Positions 1-8,564 of a DNA stretch of 64,000 bases are shown here, piece by piece. Under the pieces are notes generated by a model. That model saw nothing but the letters and a program-made list of their open reading frames with translations. It was not told where the DNA came from and did not search any database. The stretch's first letter is position 1. Each line of letters opens with the position of its first letter. Origin of the DNA: Natronorubrum thiooxidans (GTDB taxonomy: Archaea > Halobacteriota > Halobacteria > Halobacteriales > Natrialbaceae); NCBI RefSeq assembly GCF_900156475.1, contig NZ_FTNR01000007.1:62001-126000 (forward strand), in the 5' to 3' direction. The position numbers and the translations under genes are program-made.

Positions 1-2
1 TC

Positions 3-1298
3 AGCGGCCTATTGATCGCGGCCAGCCTCTCGGCCGTGTTCGGCGGCGGGATGTTTGTTTTCGCCGATGCCATCGCCGAACAGTTGTTCGAGACCGACGA
101 GGCGGTGTCGTTCATCCGACTGCTAGCGCTCGCGATCCCGTTCACCGCTGGCTTCCGGATCGCCGTCGCCGCGATTCGGGGGTACGAAAACACGATCTAC
201 CGAACGGTTATCCAGAACTTCCTTGACCCCTTCGTTCGTATCGCGCTAATCGCCCTCCTGATCGTCGCCGGAATGGGAATCGTCGCGGCCGGTGCCGCCT
301 ATCTCCTCGCGGCCGCACTGACGCTCGTCGTCTCGCTAGCCCTTCTGCACCGGCTCATTCCCCTTCGCGGCCAGTACCACACCCACGTCCGGGAGCTGTT
401 TACCTTCTCGCTCCCGCTGGTCGTCTCGAGCGTGATCGGCGTTTTGCTCATCCAGACGGACACGCTGATGCTCGGTTATTTCCGCAGTTCCCTCGAGGTC
501 GGGCTGTACAACGCGGCGTACCCGCTCGCGACTGGACTGACTGTCGCGCTATCGGCCTTTGGCTTTCTCTACCTGCCGATCGCCTCGCGCCTCGATGCGG
601 ACGGCGAGCACGACGCGATCAACGACATCTACGCGACGTCGACGAAGTGGGTGTACGTTATCACGTTTCCGCTCTTTCTCCTGTTGGTTGTCTTCCCGCG
701 GGACATGATCTCGCTGTTCTTCGGCGCGTCTTACACCGACGCGGCGCCGGTATTGCCGATCCTCGCGGCGGGCTTCTTCCTGAGCGTCGCCGCCGGCCGG
801 GACCGGGAGACCCTCTCTGCGGTCGGCGCAACCACCTGGATCGCCGCCGGGAACGTTGTCGGCCTCGTCGTGAACGTCGGAATCAACCTCGCGCTCATCC
901 CGAGGTACGGCTTCATGGGCGCCGGAATCGCCTCTGTCACCTCGCTGGTCACCGTCCACGCCGTCATCTGTGGTATCCTCGCGATGAAGTACGATATCAC
1001 GCCGTTCTCCCCGGAGGCACTCCGGAGCTACGTTGCTCTTCCCCTGATCTTGCTGCCGCTCGCGGCGGTCCTCTCCTCGTGGGTCACAATATCGCTCCTG
1101 ACACTGCTGCCCGCCCTAATCGTCGTCGGCCTCACGTCGCTCGTCGTGATCGGCCTCATCGGTGGCCTCGAACCGGACGACGTCGTCGTGATCGACCTGC
1201 TCGAGGACAACACCGGCGTCACGATTCCGTACGTCCGCCGCTGGATGCCTGACGACGAGGCGAGCGGCGAGCAGGCCGATCCCTTCTTGGCGGACTGA
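3..1298 (+). CDS. Polysaccharide flippase (Wzx/PST, MATE-like), 5' end outside window
   Basis: Membrane protein expected to flip lipid-linked oligosaccharide or polysaccharide units across the membrane. The reading frame is open to the window edge with no clear start, so the N-terminus is missing. About 430 residues remain. They hold roughly ten hydrophobic spans, the polar loop RGYENTIYRTVIQN typical of Wzx/PST flippases, and the segment LMLGYFRSSLEVGLYNAAYP after a QTD motif seen in this superfamily. It ends in an acidic cytoplasmic tail. The TGA stop is also the first three bases of a palindromic repeat. The next gene, a GT61 glycosyltransferase on the other strand, supports a surface-glycan role. 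The substrate cannot be told from sequence. Confidence 0.85.
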   Translation, partial: SGLLIAASLSAVFGGGMFVFADAIAEQLFETDEAVSFIRLLALAIPFTAGFRIAVAAIRGYENTIYRTVIQNFLDPFVRIALIALLIVAGMGIVAAGAAYLLAAALTLVVSLALLHRLIPLRGQYHTHVRELFTFSLPLVVSSVIGVLLIQTDTLMLGYFRSSLEVGLYNAAYPLATGLTVALSAFGFLYLPIASRLDADGEHDAINDIYATSTKWVYVITFPLFLLLVVFPRDMISLFFGASYTDAAPVLPILAAGFFLSVAAGRDRETLSAVGATTWIAAGNVVGLVVNVGINLALIPRYGFMGAGIASVTSLVTVHAVICGILAMKYDITPFSPEALRSYVALPLILLPLAAVLSSWVTISLLTLLPALIVVGLTSLVVIGLIGGLEPDDVVVIDLLEDNTGVTIPYVRRWMPDDEASGEQADPFLAD

Positions 1299-1378
1299 TA
1301 CGGACTGTTGTAGTCAATTACCGCCGATCACCGACCCCGTCTCTGGTGATCGGCGGTAACTCGGTACAACAGACCGTA
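1299..1378. repeat. Nested palindromic element, copy A
   Basis: An 80-bp element with outer arms TACGGACTGTTGTA and TACAACAGACCGTA (13 of 14 pair) and a perfect inner stem TTACCGCCGATCACC / GGTGATCGGCGGTAA. It starts directly after the TGA stop of the flippase. Three related copies occur in this window at 28687, 34270 and 47906. It could fold as a strong RNA hairpin at the 3' end of the transcript, or be a small non-autonomous mobile element; sequence alone does not decide. Confidence 0.8.
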
Positions 1379-1462
1379 TGAGCGGTGCTGGATCAGATCA
1401 TTACCGAGAACGCCGATCTAAGTACGTGTCCGCGCGAAGAAATTGAATCGAGTCCGTCGGCC

Positions 1463-2635
1463 TCAGTCGGAGAGCTGTCCCGGCTGCTCGCGAGCCAGTG
1501 CGGCCTCGAGTATCGCCTCGAGATCGGCGGTGTCGACGTACATGTCGTTGTTCGGTCGTTCGCAGTCGAGGTAGCCGTACCAGCCGCCGACCTGCTTTGC
1601 GAGCATGAAGAAGATTCCGTTGACCCGATCGCGCGGCATGAACTCGACGACAGCGGCGTCGTCGGTATGGATCAGGTCCGTCAGTCCGGCGCCGTGGGGC
1701 GCGACGACGCAGTCGGCCTGGGCAAACAGCGCGACCGTCTCTTGGACGCTCATCTCGGTGAGCCGGTACGACTCGAAGCCGTAGTCTTCGAGGACGTTGC
1801 CGACGGCCTCGTCGTTGATGACGCGCCGGGTCGCCGCGTCGGTCCGGCTGATGTAGACCCGCTCTGAGAAGCGCGACGTGTCGACGGCCTCGAGGGCGTC
1901 TTCACGCAGCTGGCCGCGAAGCCACTCGTGGGAGAACGGAGACGGGTTCGGCGGATCGATCTCTCGGCGCATCGACGGTACAACGAGCCGATCGACCGTA
2001 CAGTGCGCCGAACGCCAGTTGACGAGGTCGTCCTCGTTGTAGCCGAGCAACTCGAGCGATTCTCGCTGGAAGGACGTTAGGTCTGGACCGACGATCAGTT
2101 TCGGCTTCCGTCCGGTCTCGGCCCGATATTGCTCGACGCCCTCAAGTCGCGTTAGCGATTCTGCCACCCAGTGGAAGTAGCCGTCGACCCAGCTGTGATG
2201 AAGGAGGACCGCCTCCTCGAGGCTGTCACCGCGGCCGTTTCCGGAGAGGAGCCGCCGTGGCGTCTCCCGGATCGAGTCGATGATGTTGAGCGTCTGGACG
2301 TTACGGCTCACGGATGCGTCGCTGATGTACTTGGTGCCGGCAAACGCGAGCGGCGGCGAGCCCACGAGCCGGGTGTCCGGGACCGTCCCGACGAACGGTT
2401 TCGAGATCGAGTGCGTTCCAATCCACCGGTTCATCTCCAGCAGTTCGCCGGCGTAGGCGTCAGGCCTCGAGACGGTCACCGATCCGAACTCGCCATAGTC
2501 GATCACTGAGCCGTTTCGCTTGACACGATCATATAACTCCTCGCGCGTGATACGGTTGTAAGTCGATCCGGCAATGCTGGTCGCGTACGGAAATCCGCGT
2601 TCACCGAGCCGCCGACCGAGTGATTTCACGCTCAT
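1463..2635 (-). CDS. Glycosyltransferase family 61 (DUF563) protein
   Basis: Probable glycosyltransferase for surface polysaccharide or N-glycan assembly. The C-terminal part holds the family hallmark APHGAGLTDL. Upstream are EEAVLLHHSWVDGYFHWVAE, which matches the GT61 pattern of a His-containing N-terminal block, and the YISRTDAATRRVINDE segment (R-x-D-A-x-x-R-x-x-x-N-E) that is usual in this family. I chose ATG 2635 (product MSVKSLGRRL, 390 aa). It overlaps the stop of an upstream coding-like remnant in a TAATG arrangement. A start six codons upstream at 2653 is also possible. No signal peptide or membrane span is visible, so the enzyme is probably cytoplasmic. Acceptor and donor are unknown. 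Confidence 0.8.
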   Translation of the reverse strand: MSVKSLGRRLGERGFPYATSIAGSTYNRITREELYDRVKRNGSVIDYGEFGSVTVSRPDAYAGELLEMNRWIGTHSISKPFVGTVPDTRLVGSPPLAFAGTKYISDASVSRNVQTLNIIDSIRETPRRLLSGNGRGDSLEEAVLLHHSWVDGYFHWVAESLTRLEGVEQYRAETGRKPKLIVGPDLTSFQRESLELLGYNEDDLVNWRSAHCTVDRLVVPSMRREIDPPNPSPFSHEWLRGQLREDALEAVDTSRFSERVYISRTDAATRRVINDEAVGNVLEDYGFESYRLTEMSVQETVALFAQADCVVAPHGAGLTDLIHTDDAAVVEFMPRDRVNGIFFMLAKQVGGWYGYLDCERPNNDMYVDTADLEAILEAALAREQPGQLSD

Positions 2636-2815
2636 TAGCTCCAGTAACTGCAACTCCAGCCTTTACTATGGTCGCGTTTACGTGAATCCGGGGGCGTTTC
2701 GTCGTTATCGGCGGCAACGGTTGCTACTGTGTCGGTGACCGACTGCGCACCCCGGAACACGACTTGGCCGTCGAACGCGATCGTCTCCCCTGTTATATTA
2801 CTGTTGACTCGAGCC
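2635..2815 (-). pseudogene. Coding-like remnant upstream of the GT61 gene
   Basis: The minus strand reads through a protein-like stretch containing NITGETIAFDGQVVFRGAQS and TDTVATVAADNDE, with G/C-biased third positions, ending at TAA (2637-2635) that overlaps the ATG of the GT61 gene. No good start codon lies in frame. An ATG at 2855 in another frame gives MVFVTAKNIVGPDRLES before a stop, so a frameshift could have split one small gene. It may also be the worn 3' end of a gene replaced by rearrangement. This is inference. Confidence 0.3.
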
Positions 2816-2984
2816 TGTCGGGACCGACTATATTTTTTGCTGTGACAAAAACCATCAAACTCTCAACACCTATTACAGATAGTTACGACATTCAGGAGTG
2901 ACATACCGTCATATTTCTCCAACCATAAAGTGCACACTGGTTAATACAATACTACTCGGCAGTAAGTTCGGAAAACAGGAGTGT

Positions 2985-4628
2985 ATGCGTAACCGAGATA
3001 GCGAACCTGACCAGATCGTCAATCGACGAATGTACCTGAAGGGGGTCGCGGGTGTGGGTGCGACGATCGCTGCGAGCATGGGTGTGTCTGCCAGCGATGG
3101 CGACTACGAAGAGGTCGTCGTCGATGCGTACGACTCCGTCACCTACACTGTCGGCAGCGGTGAGACACTCGAGAATCTGCTGATCGACATCTCCGCTCCG
3201 CACGCGAAGTTCTACATTCGCGCGAACGGTCGCGACTGGACTGTTCGGAACATCGGTATCAAGGGAACGTGGGACGACGACACGAAAGAGGAGCCGTTTA
3301 TTGTCAACGTCTCCTCCGGCGGTACCGGTCACGTCGAGAACTTCTACTGGGCTGACGGCACGGCGCCGTTTGATAAGCAGCGCACGTACGGCGGCGCGGC
3401 GACCGGCTGTTACATTGCTAACGCCCACTCAGGCACGCTGGTCATGGAGAACCTCAACCTTCAGGGCTTCTCCGACAACGGGGTCTACGGCTCCTCGCCT
3501 GGCGACCTCCCCTCGCACCCCAGCGGCGGCGGCGGCAACGGCCAGGTTATCATCCGCAACTCCTATGCAGCCAACTGCGCGCCGGCCGGCTTCCGACTCG
3601 GCTCTGACGGTTCTCGCCTCGAGAACTGTGTTGTGACGAACTGCACCCGGAACTACTGGGGATTCTACCGCGACACGGAGATCGTCGACTGCGACCTGAG
3701 TGACACGAGCCAGCACGGCGACATCGTCGTCAGTGATAGCCACTGGGACGACAACGCGACGGTCACTGTCGAGAATACGTACTTCGAGCGGACCGGAAAA
3801 CATGGCTCCAAGGGTCGTGTCGTCGGTAGTTCGGCTGACAGGACGCCGCGAACCCGTCCTGACCAGGTCGAAGGCGTACCGTTGACGCCTGAGGAAGCGG
3901 CATTGGGCTCCTCGAGTGCGGAGCCGTCACTGCCGTCAAACGGTGACGACGGAACCAGGGACGAGGACGACGACAGCGACGAAGACGAGATCGGCGCGGA
4001 TGATCGCCACCTACTCGCGTTCGTTACGGACACGAACGCGCGCAACGCGAGATACGAGTTCACGGCCGAGGGGCCGGTCGACTTCGCGTCGGCCCCGTAC
4101 GACAGTCCCTCCGGCGGTAACATTGAAGGTGGACCTGGGAACGACTCTATCGATGAAGCAAACGGAGCGGTCCACGTCAACGGCCTTACCGGCGGTGGCT
4201 TCGGCGACGCGTTCACCGTTGAGGGACCGATCACGGAGATCAATATCAAACAACCCGACGTGATGTGGGCCGAACTCAACGGCGAGCAGATGACGCCCGA
4301 GGAAATCGTCACGGAAACAGCTGGCGACGCCGAGGACGACAGCGGGAGCGAGGACGAGAACGACGACGAATCCGACCACCCCCCAAACGCGATCGTCATC
4401 GACGCGACCGAGACCCGTGACACCGCCGACTACTCGTTCGAGGTGTCCGGTTCGGTCGAGAAGGCAACTCACCATGCCGCCACGATCGACGACGGCGACA
4501 GCGTCGAGGGGACCGCCGTCAAAGGTGCCGTCGACGACTCGAAGGACGCCTACTGGTTCAGCGGCGATATTACGGACTTCTGGCTGAACGGAAACGCGTT
4601 CGTCGACGTCGAGTATGGGGCTGAATAA
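2985..4628 (+). CDS. Tat-exported parallel beta-helix protein with duplicated acidic C-terminal domain
   Basis: Secreted protein of 547 aa. The start at ATG 2985 follows a GGAG box and puts a twin-arginine motif (NRRMYLKG, residues 13-20) before a hydrophobic stretch ending in SMGVSA, so Tat export is likely. Residues about 60-290 hold repeated short beta turns with Asn and Gly ladders (VIIRNSYAANCAPAGFRLGS, LENCVVTNCTRNYWG), as in right-handed beta-helix, pectate-lyase-like folds. The C-terminal part has two related beta-rich domains, each following an acidic linker (DEDDDSDEDE; EDDSGSEDENDD). Both contain a pattern of the type Y-x-F-x-V/A-x-G-x-V/P. It could be a polysaccharide-binding or -cleaving surface protein. 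No catalytic residues are assigned. Confidence 0.7.
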   Translation: MRNRDSEPDQIVNRRMYLKGVAGVGATIAASMGVSASDGDYEEVVVDAYDSVTYTVGSGETLENLLIDISAPHAKFYIRANGRDWTVRNIGIKGTWDDDTKEEPFIVNVSSGGTGHVENFYWADGTAPFDKQRTYGGAATGCYIANAHSGTLVMENLNLQGFSDNGVYGSSPGDLPSHPSGGGGNGQVIIRNSYAANCAPAGFRLGSDGSRLENCVVTNCTRNYWGFYRDTEIVDCDLSDTSQHGDIVVSDSHWDDNATVTVENTYFERTGKHGSKGRVVGSSADRTPRTRPDQVEGVPLTPEEAALGSSSAEPSLPSNGDDGTRDEDDDSDEDEIGADDRHLLAFVTDTNARNARYEFTAEGPVDFASAPYDSPSGGNIEGGPGNDSIDEANGAVHVNGLTGGGFGDAFTVEGPITEINIKQPDVMWAELNGEQMTPEEIVTETAGDAEDDSGSEDENDDESDHPPNAIVIDATETRDTADYSFEVSGSVEKATHHAATIDDGDSVEGTAVKGAVDDSKDAYWFSGDITDFWLNGNAFVDVEYGAE

Positions 4629-4750
4629 CCGCTTCGGATCGGAAAATCTGATTTCGGTCGGCCTCGACGACTTCGACGAATTTGGTTATCGAAGTATCGA
4701 CGATGTAGCCGCTTGACTACTGCAAACACGCGATCAAACCGACGACTGCG

Positions 4751-5770
4751 TCACTTTAGCGAGCCACTCACTGTACTGTAGACCGACTTCGCGAGCGTCA
4801 TCTCGAGCCCCGCCGACTCGACAATATAATACGGCCGCAACTCGCCGTTGAATTTCCCTTTATACTCACAGAGCCGTTCGGTGTTGGCCCCGACGAGATC
4901 GTAGCCCGTCACCGACTCGAGGGCGGGGTCGGTGACGATGTCCTCGAGAATGGCGCGATGGAGGAGGTTGTTGACGCTGACGTGCTCGTAGGAGGCGGTG
5001 ACGCCGCCTTGCCAGTAGGAGGCGAGATCGGGCGAAAAGAGCGTAATAATACCACTCTTATACGTCCCATCGGGGGTTCGGGCCGCATACACGCGCCACC
5101 GATCGTCGTCCAGACTCGAGAGCAGGTCACGAAGGAACAGCCGAGACATCGGTGCAGTATCGTCGTATTCCTCGTACTGGTCGACGACGTCGTCGTAGAT
5201 CCGGAGGGCGGTGTCGATGCCTTCGGTATCGATCGTCAGATCAAGCTCGTCGTAGCGTCGCATCTCGTTTCGGAGGCTCTTGCTGAACCCGCTCATCGCA
5301 TCCTCGAGATCGTCACAGCTCTCAAGATCGACCACGTACGTGAACTCCGGTTCTATCGAAAACCCGTTCCAGCCGTATGGCCGGGGATCGGGATACTCGA
5401 GCGGACAGGTCATCCGAAAGAGTGTCGACCGTTTGTCGACCTCGAGGTCGTCGGCGACCGCGTCGGCTAACTCACTGTTGATCCGCTCCCACTTGCGGCG
5501 TTTCGGGCTGTTGGGGTTGATGATCGGACCCAGTCGAGGGACGCCAAACGAGAGGGGCGGCGAAAACACTGTTCGGCCGACCGATTTTTCATCGACGAAC
5601 ACCGGCAGCAGTCCGACGGCCTGTTGGCCTTTGTACGTCCCGTAGAGTTGTAACTCGGCGTCGACGTGATTGTCGAGGACGGCGAGTGCGTCCGGATCGT
5701 GAAACACCTCGTATCCCGACCGCGGCAACGCCTCGCCCCACTCCTCGAGCGTCAGTCGTTCAGTCTCCAT
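4751..5770 (-). CDS. FemAB/GNAT-like aminoacyl or acyl transferase (copy 1)
   Basis: Protein of 339 aa with two GNAT-like lobes as in FemAB/BioF2-like transferases. Conserved blocks are LYGTYKGQQAVGLLPVF near residue 45, FSKSLRNEMRRYDE in the middle, SGIITLFSPDLASYWQGG and the C-terminal GYDLVGANTERLCEYKGKFN, where K-x-K-F follows a substrate-site Asp. In bacteria such proteins modify cell-wall peptides. Archaeal homologues sit in polysaccharide loci and may acylate or aminoacylate a sugar. A second copy lies at 34476-35486. The ATG is 35 nt downstream of an ATAACAAAA box, which fits leaderless transcription. The product is cytoplasmic. The exact reaction is unknown. Confidence 0.75.
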   Translation of the reverse strand: METERLTLEEWGEALPRSGYEVFHDPDALAVLDNHVDAELQLYGTYKGQQAVGLLPVFVDEKSVGRTVFSPPLSFGVPRLGPIINPNSPKRRKWERINSELADAVADDLEVDKRSTLFRMTCPLEYPDPRPYGWNGFSIEPEFTYVVDLESCDDLEDAMSGFSKSLRNEMRRYDELDLTIDTEGIDTALRIYDDVVDQYEEYDDTAPMSRLFLRDLLSSLDDDRWRVYAARTPDGTYKSGIITLFSPDLASYWQGGVTASYEHVSVNNLLHRAILEDIVTDPALESVTGYDLVGANTERLCEYKGKFNGELRPYYIVESAGLEMTLAKSVYSTVSGSLK

Positions 5771-5796
5771 GTGGTTCTTGATGTGGTGACTATTCG

Positions 5797-5805
5797 TTTT
5801 GTTAT
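5797..5805 (-). promoter_or_regulatory. ATAACAAAA promoter box of the 4751-5770 gene
   Basis: ATAACAAAA on the minus strand begins 35 nt before the A of the ATG, where a TATA box should be for a leaderless haloarchaeal transcript. It is one of nine such boxes upstream of polysaccharide genes in this window. Confidence 0.55.
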
Positions 5806-5894
5806 CGCGTTGTTACCGCGCGTAACGGCGGCTGTAACCGCGTTTCGATGGCGACCGAGACACACAAACCGGTTGCCGGACCTGCTGGGGCTGG

Positions 5895-7097
5895 TCATGC
5901 CTCGAGCGTCGCCAGAATGCGCCGCCAATCTTCGCCTGCTTGAGTCAGCGAGAACGAGGACCGAACGTCGGTCGCGTTCGCTGCGAGCGCGTCGCGCTCG
6001 TCAGGGTCGTCCAGACACCGAGCCATCGCGGCTGCGAACGTCGCTGGCTCTCGGTCGGCGACGACGAGGCCGTTGTGGCCGTCGCCGACGACGTCCGGAA
6101 TCGAACCGACCGCTGGAACCACGGGTGCAAGCCCGGTCGCCATCGCCTCGAGCATCACCAGCGGCAACGCGTCGCGACTCGAGGTGAGCACGAACACCTT
6201 CGATCGTTGGTAGTAGGAGACGGGGTCGTCGGCCCAGCCGACGAGGTCGATCCGATCGCCAACCCCCAGCCGATCAATCTCTGCGACGACATCGTCTCGA
6301 AGCGCGCCGTCGCCGACCATCGCTGCCCGGAACTCTCGGCCGGTTGCATCGAGTTCGGCAACCACGCGAACGAATCGAACCGGGTCTTTCTCCTCGCTGA
6401 ACCGGCCGACCCAGACGAACTCGTAGTCGGTTTCGGCGTCGTCGTCGGGCGGTCGGTAGGTCTCCACGTCGATCGCGTTGGTCAGGATCTCGATTCGGGT
6501 GGGTGCGACGCCACACCGGACGAGTCGTTCGGCGTGGTCGGAGCCGGGAACGGAGACCACATTGAACCGTCTGAACGCCCATCGAGGGCCAGCGCCGTAC
6601 CACTGCCGTGCGTGATGATCGAGGTCGATGCCGATGATGCCGAGATGGGCCGGATAGCCGTAGAGCGATTTCAGGACCAGCGCGTAGATCCCGTAGGGAA
6701 CGAGCGAGATCGACGCGACCGCGTCGTACTCGTTGCGATAGCCCTCGTAAAGGGCGAGGAAAAACAGGAAGACGATCCGAACGATCCGCGGACCGATGTC
6801 CGGCACCGGCACGGCGGTCGCGCCGTCGATGTCGGTGTCCGGATCGAGACACACGAGTGTCGTTTCGCTGGCGACGTCCGCGAGCGGGCCGTAGTGACGC
6901 TCGTTTTTGTGTGCCAGCCCCGTGACGACGAGGACGCGAAGTTCCTCGGGACTGGAGCCGGTCGCGGTGTGTGTCCCCTGGTGTTGGTCTCGAGCGGCAG
7001 TCGCTCGAGTGTGCGGACCCTTACCGTCGCCAGTCGATGCTGGCTCGAGAGTGGTCGCGTCGTTCGTTCCCGTCGATCCGGGCGCGGGCTGGCTCAT
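5895..7097 (-). CDS. Glycosyltransferase family 4 (GT-B fold)
   Basis: A 400-aa GT4-type glycosyltransferase, probably retaining and nucleotide-sugar dependent. The N-terminal ~50 residues are a low-complexity Thr/Ser/Gly tail. The donor-binding half has FVWVGRFSEEKDPVRFVRVV, then MVGDGALRDDV, IDLVGWADDPVSYYQRSKVF, and the EX7E region DALPLVMLEAMATGLAPVVP followed by GSIPDVVGDGHNGLVV. These are diagnostic for GT4. Its start codon overlaps the stop of the upstream gene by 4 bp (ATGA, 7094-7097), so the two form a translationally coupled operon. The acceptor is unknown; context suggests surface-glycan assembly at the inner face of the membrane. Confidence 0.88.
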   Translation of the reverse strand: MSQPAPGSTGTNDATTLEPASTGDGKGPHTRATAARDQHQGTHTATGSSPEELRVLVVTGLAHKNERHYGPLADVASETTLVCLDPDTDIDGATAVPVPDIGPRIVRIVFLFFLALYEGYRNEYDAVASISLVPYGIYALVLKSLYGYPAHLGIIGIDLDHHARQWYGAGPRWAFRRFNVVSVPGSDHAERLVRCGVAPTRIEILTNAIDVETYRPPDDDAETDYEFVWVGRFSEEKDPVRFVRVVAELDATGREFRAAMVGDGALRDDVVAEIDRLGVGDRIDLVGWADDPVSYYQRSKVFVLTSSRDALPLVMLEAMATGLAPVVPAVGSIPDVVGDGHNGLVVADREPATFAAAMARCLDDPDERDALAANATDVRSSFSLTQAGEDWRRILATLEA

Positions 7098-8401
7098 GAG
7101 TGAAGCGACACCCGTTCGCGTTCAGTCTCCACGCTCGACTGTTCGTCTGCTCGATTGTGGGTCGCCAGCAGGAATTCCGACAGCGCGTACGACATCCACC
7201 CCTGACACCACCGCATCAGCGTCACTCGCTTCGTGTGGTGGCGATACTTTCGGTAATAAAACTGCCCCTCCTCGACCTGGAGGTTCGCGAGCACCCACCG
7301 GAGGATTCGCTCGGCAAACTCGAGGTCACCCTCGCGCGCGAAAACCAATATTCCTTGCGTGCTAGCGTGGATATCGCGCGGATAGGCGTTCGATTCGTCA
7401 AAGTTCGGCGCGCCGTCGAGCTCGAACAGCTCGGTTCGGTAGAACTCGAGCGCATCCGCGAGCGTCTCGGCGTAGCGGTCCGCATCGATGACGTCGCGGT
7501 AGCGCTGGAACGCCTCGATGACGAACCCGTTGTGGTGGTTGTCCATCGAGAGGTGTGACGCCGATGCGGGCAGCCGGTACGGCCAGCCGCCCACGTCGGT
7601 CTGGTTGGCCGCGATGTGATCGAGGATCTTCGTCGCTCGCTCGCGGAGGTCTTCGTCGCCGAAGTGCTCGTAGAGGTCGACGAGCATCCCGGCTCCCAGC
7701 GCGGCCGCGTTGACCGTGTAGGAGTCCTCGGGATGGTTCATGTGGTAGTCGATCTTCGCGCCCTCCTCGACCTCCCGGTAGTTCAGGTCCTCGACCAGAA
7801 ACGCCGTCGCTGTTCGGGCGATATCGGCGTACTCGTCACCGAGACCGTGTTCCGTGGCCCGCAGGAGCGCTTTGACCGCGTACGCCGTCGAGACGATATC
7901 CGGATCGCTCGGCACACCTTTCGTGTGGAAGTGTTGGATTTCGTGTCGGTGACCGCCACAGAAGCCGCTGTACCCCGTTATCTGTTCCTCGAGGAGCCAC
8001 TCGGCGAGTCGGTCGGCTTCGGCGACCGGATCGAACGCGAGGTCGTCCACCTCGCCGCGGCGACTCGCGAACTCGTGGTAGTTGAGATTAGCCATCGCGA
8101 ACAGCGCCGCCCCCTTGTAGTTTCGCCGGTGTTCGACGCGCAACAGCGGTCTGATGTCGACCGGCGTGCGTTTGACGACCTCCTGGACGACCAGATTGAG
8201 CACGCGATTTTCGAACGGCAACGCCTGCAAGAGTTGGCTGCTCATCCCGTCTCCGTAATCCGGGCCGATGTAGTCCCGCCGACGGGCGTACGCGAGGGTC
8301 GAATCGAGCACCGAGACGTAGGTATCGACGTCTCGAGGACGCCGGATCGTCTCGGGGTATCCGTCCGACGCGGGAGATTTTTGTGACTGCATTACTGGCA
8401 T
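7094..8401 (-). CDS. Alpha/alpha-toroid-like protein of a glycan locus
   Basis: A 435-aa soluble protein, first gene of a two-gene operon with a GT4 enzyme. Repeated helical units carry conserved aromatic/His blocks: GFCGGHRHEIQHFHTKG near residue 145, DVGGWPYRLPASASHLSMDN near 275, and AYPRDIHASTQG near 335. Spacing and composition resemble six-hairpin/terpenoid-cyclase-like toroids, as in some glycoside hydrolases, lyases and epimerases. I recall homologues in haloarchaeal genomes being named antibiotic ABC transporter permease, but there are no membrane spans and that name does not fit. TATA-like TATAATAAT lies at 8421-8429, so either ATG 8401 or the in-frame ATG 8392 may be used. Sugar processing is inferred from context only. 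Confidence 0.6.
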   Translation of the reverse strand: MPVMQSQKSPASDGYPETIRRPRDVDTYVSVLDSTLAYARRRDYIGPDYGDGMSSQLLQALPFENRVLNLVVQEVVKRTPVDIRPLLRVEHRRNYKGAALFAMANLNYHEFASRRGEVDDLAFDPVAEADRLAEWLLEEQITGYSGFCGGHRHEIQHFHTKGVPSDPDIVSTAYAVKALLRATEHGLGDEYADIARTATAFLVEDLNYREVEEGAKIDYHMNHPEDSYTVNAAALGAGMLVDLYEHFGDEDLRERATKILDHIAANQTDVGGWPYRLPASASHLSMDNHHNGFVIEAFQRYRDVIDADRYAETLADALEFYRTELFELDGAPNFDESNAYPRDIHASTQGILVFAREGDLEFAERILRWVLANLQVEEGQFYYRKYRHHTKRVTLMRWCQGWMSYALSEFLLATHNRADEQSSVETERERVSLHS

Positions 8402-8506
8402 TCTCGGATGATATTCACATTATTATACGCTCGCTACCGCCGTCACCCTCGAGACAGGGATCGACTGCTCCCGGTCTCGGTATCCGTTACATTCCGTACG
8501 AGCTAG

Positions 8507-8515
8507 ATAACAAAC
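8507..8515 (+). promoter_or_regulatory. ATAACAAAC promoter box of the DUF354 gene at 8561
   Basis: ATAACAAAC begins 34 nt before the ATG at 8541, which opens a 7-codon leader peptide. This is the usual box-to-start distance in this promoter family. Confidence 0.5.
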
Positions 8516-8540
8516 CCACCTGCTAGGAAATCTGTCTCTC

Positions 8541-8564
8541 ATGCGAGGGTGCTATTCAGCATGA
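8541..8564 (+). CDS. Possible 7-residue leader peptide
   Basis: ATG at 8541 lies where a leaderless transcript from the ATAACAAAC box should begin. It encodes MRGCYSA and stops at TGA 8562-8564, overlapping the ATG of the DUF354 gene (8561). Translation of the main gene could be coupled to this leader. No ribosome profiling or homology supports it; it rests on spacing and overlap. Confidence 0.3.
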   Translation: MRGCYSA

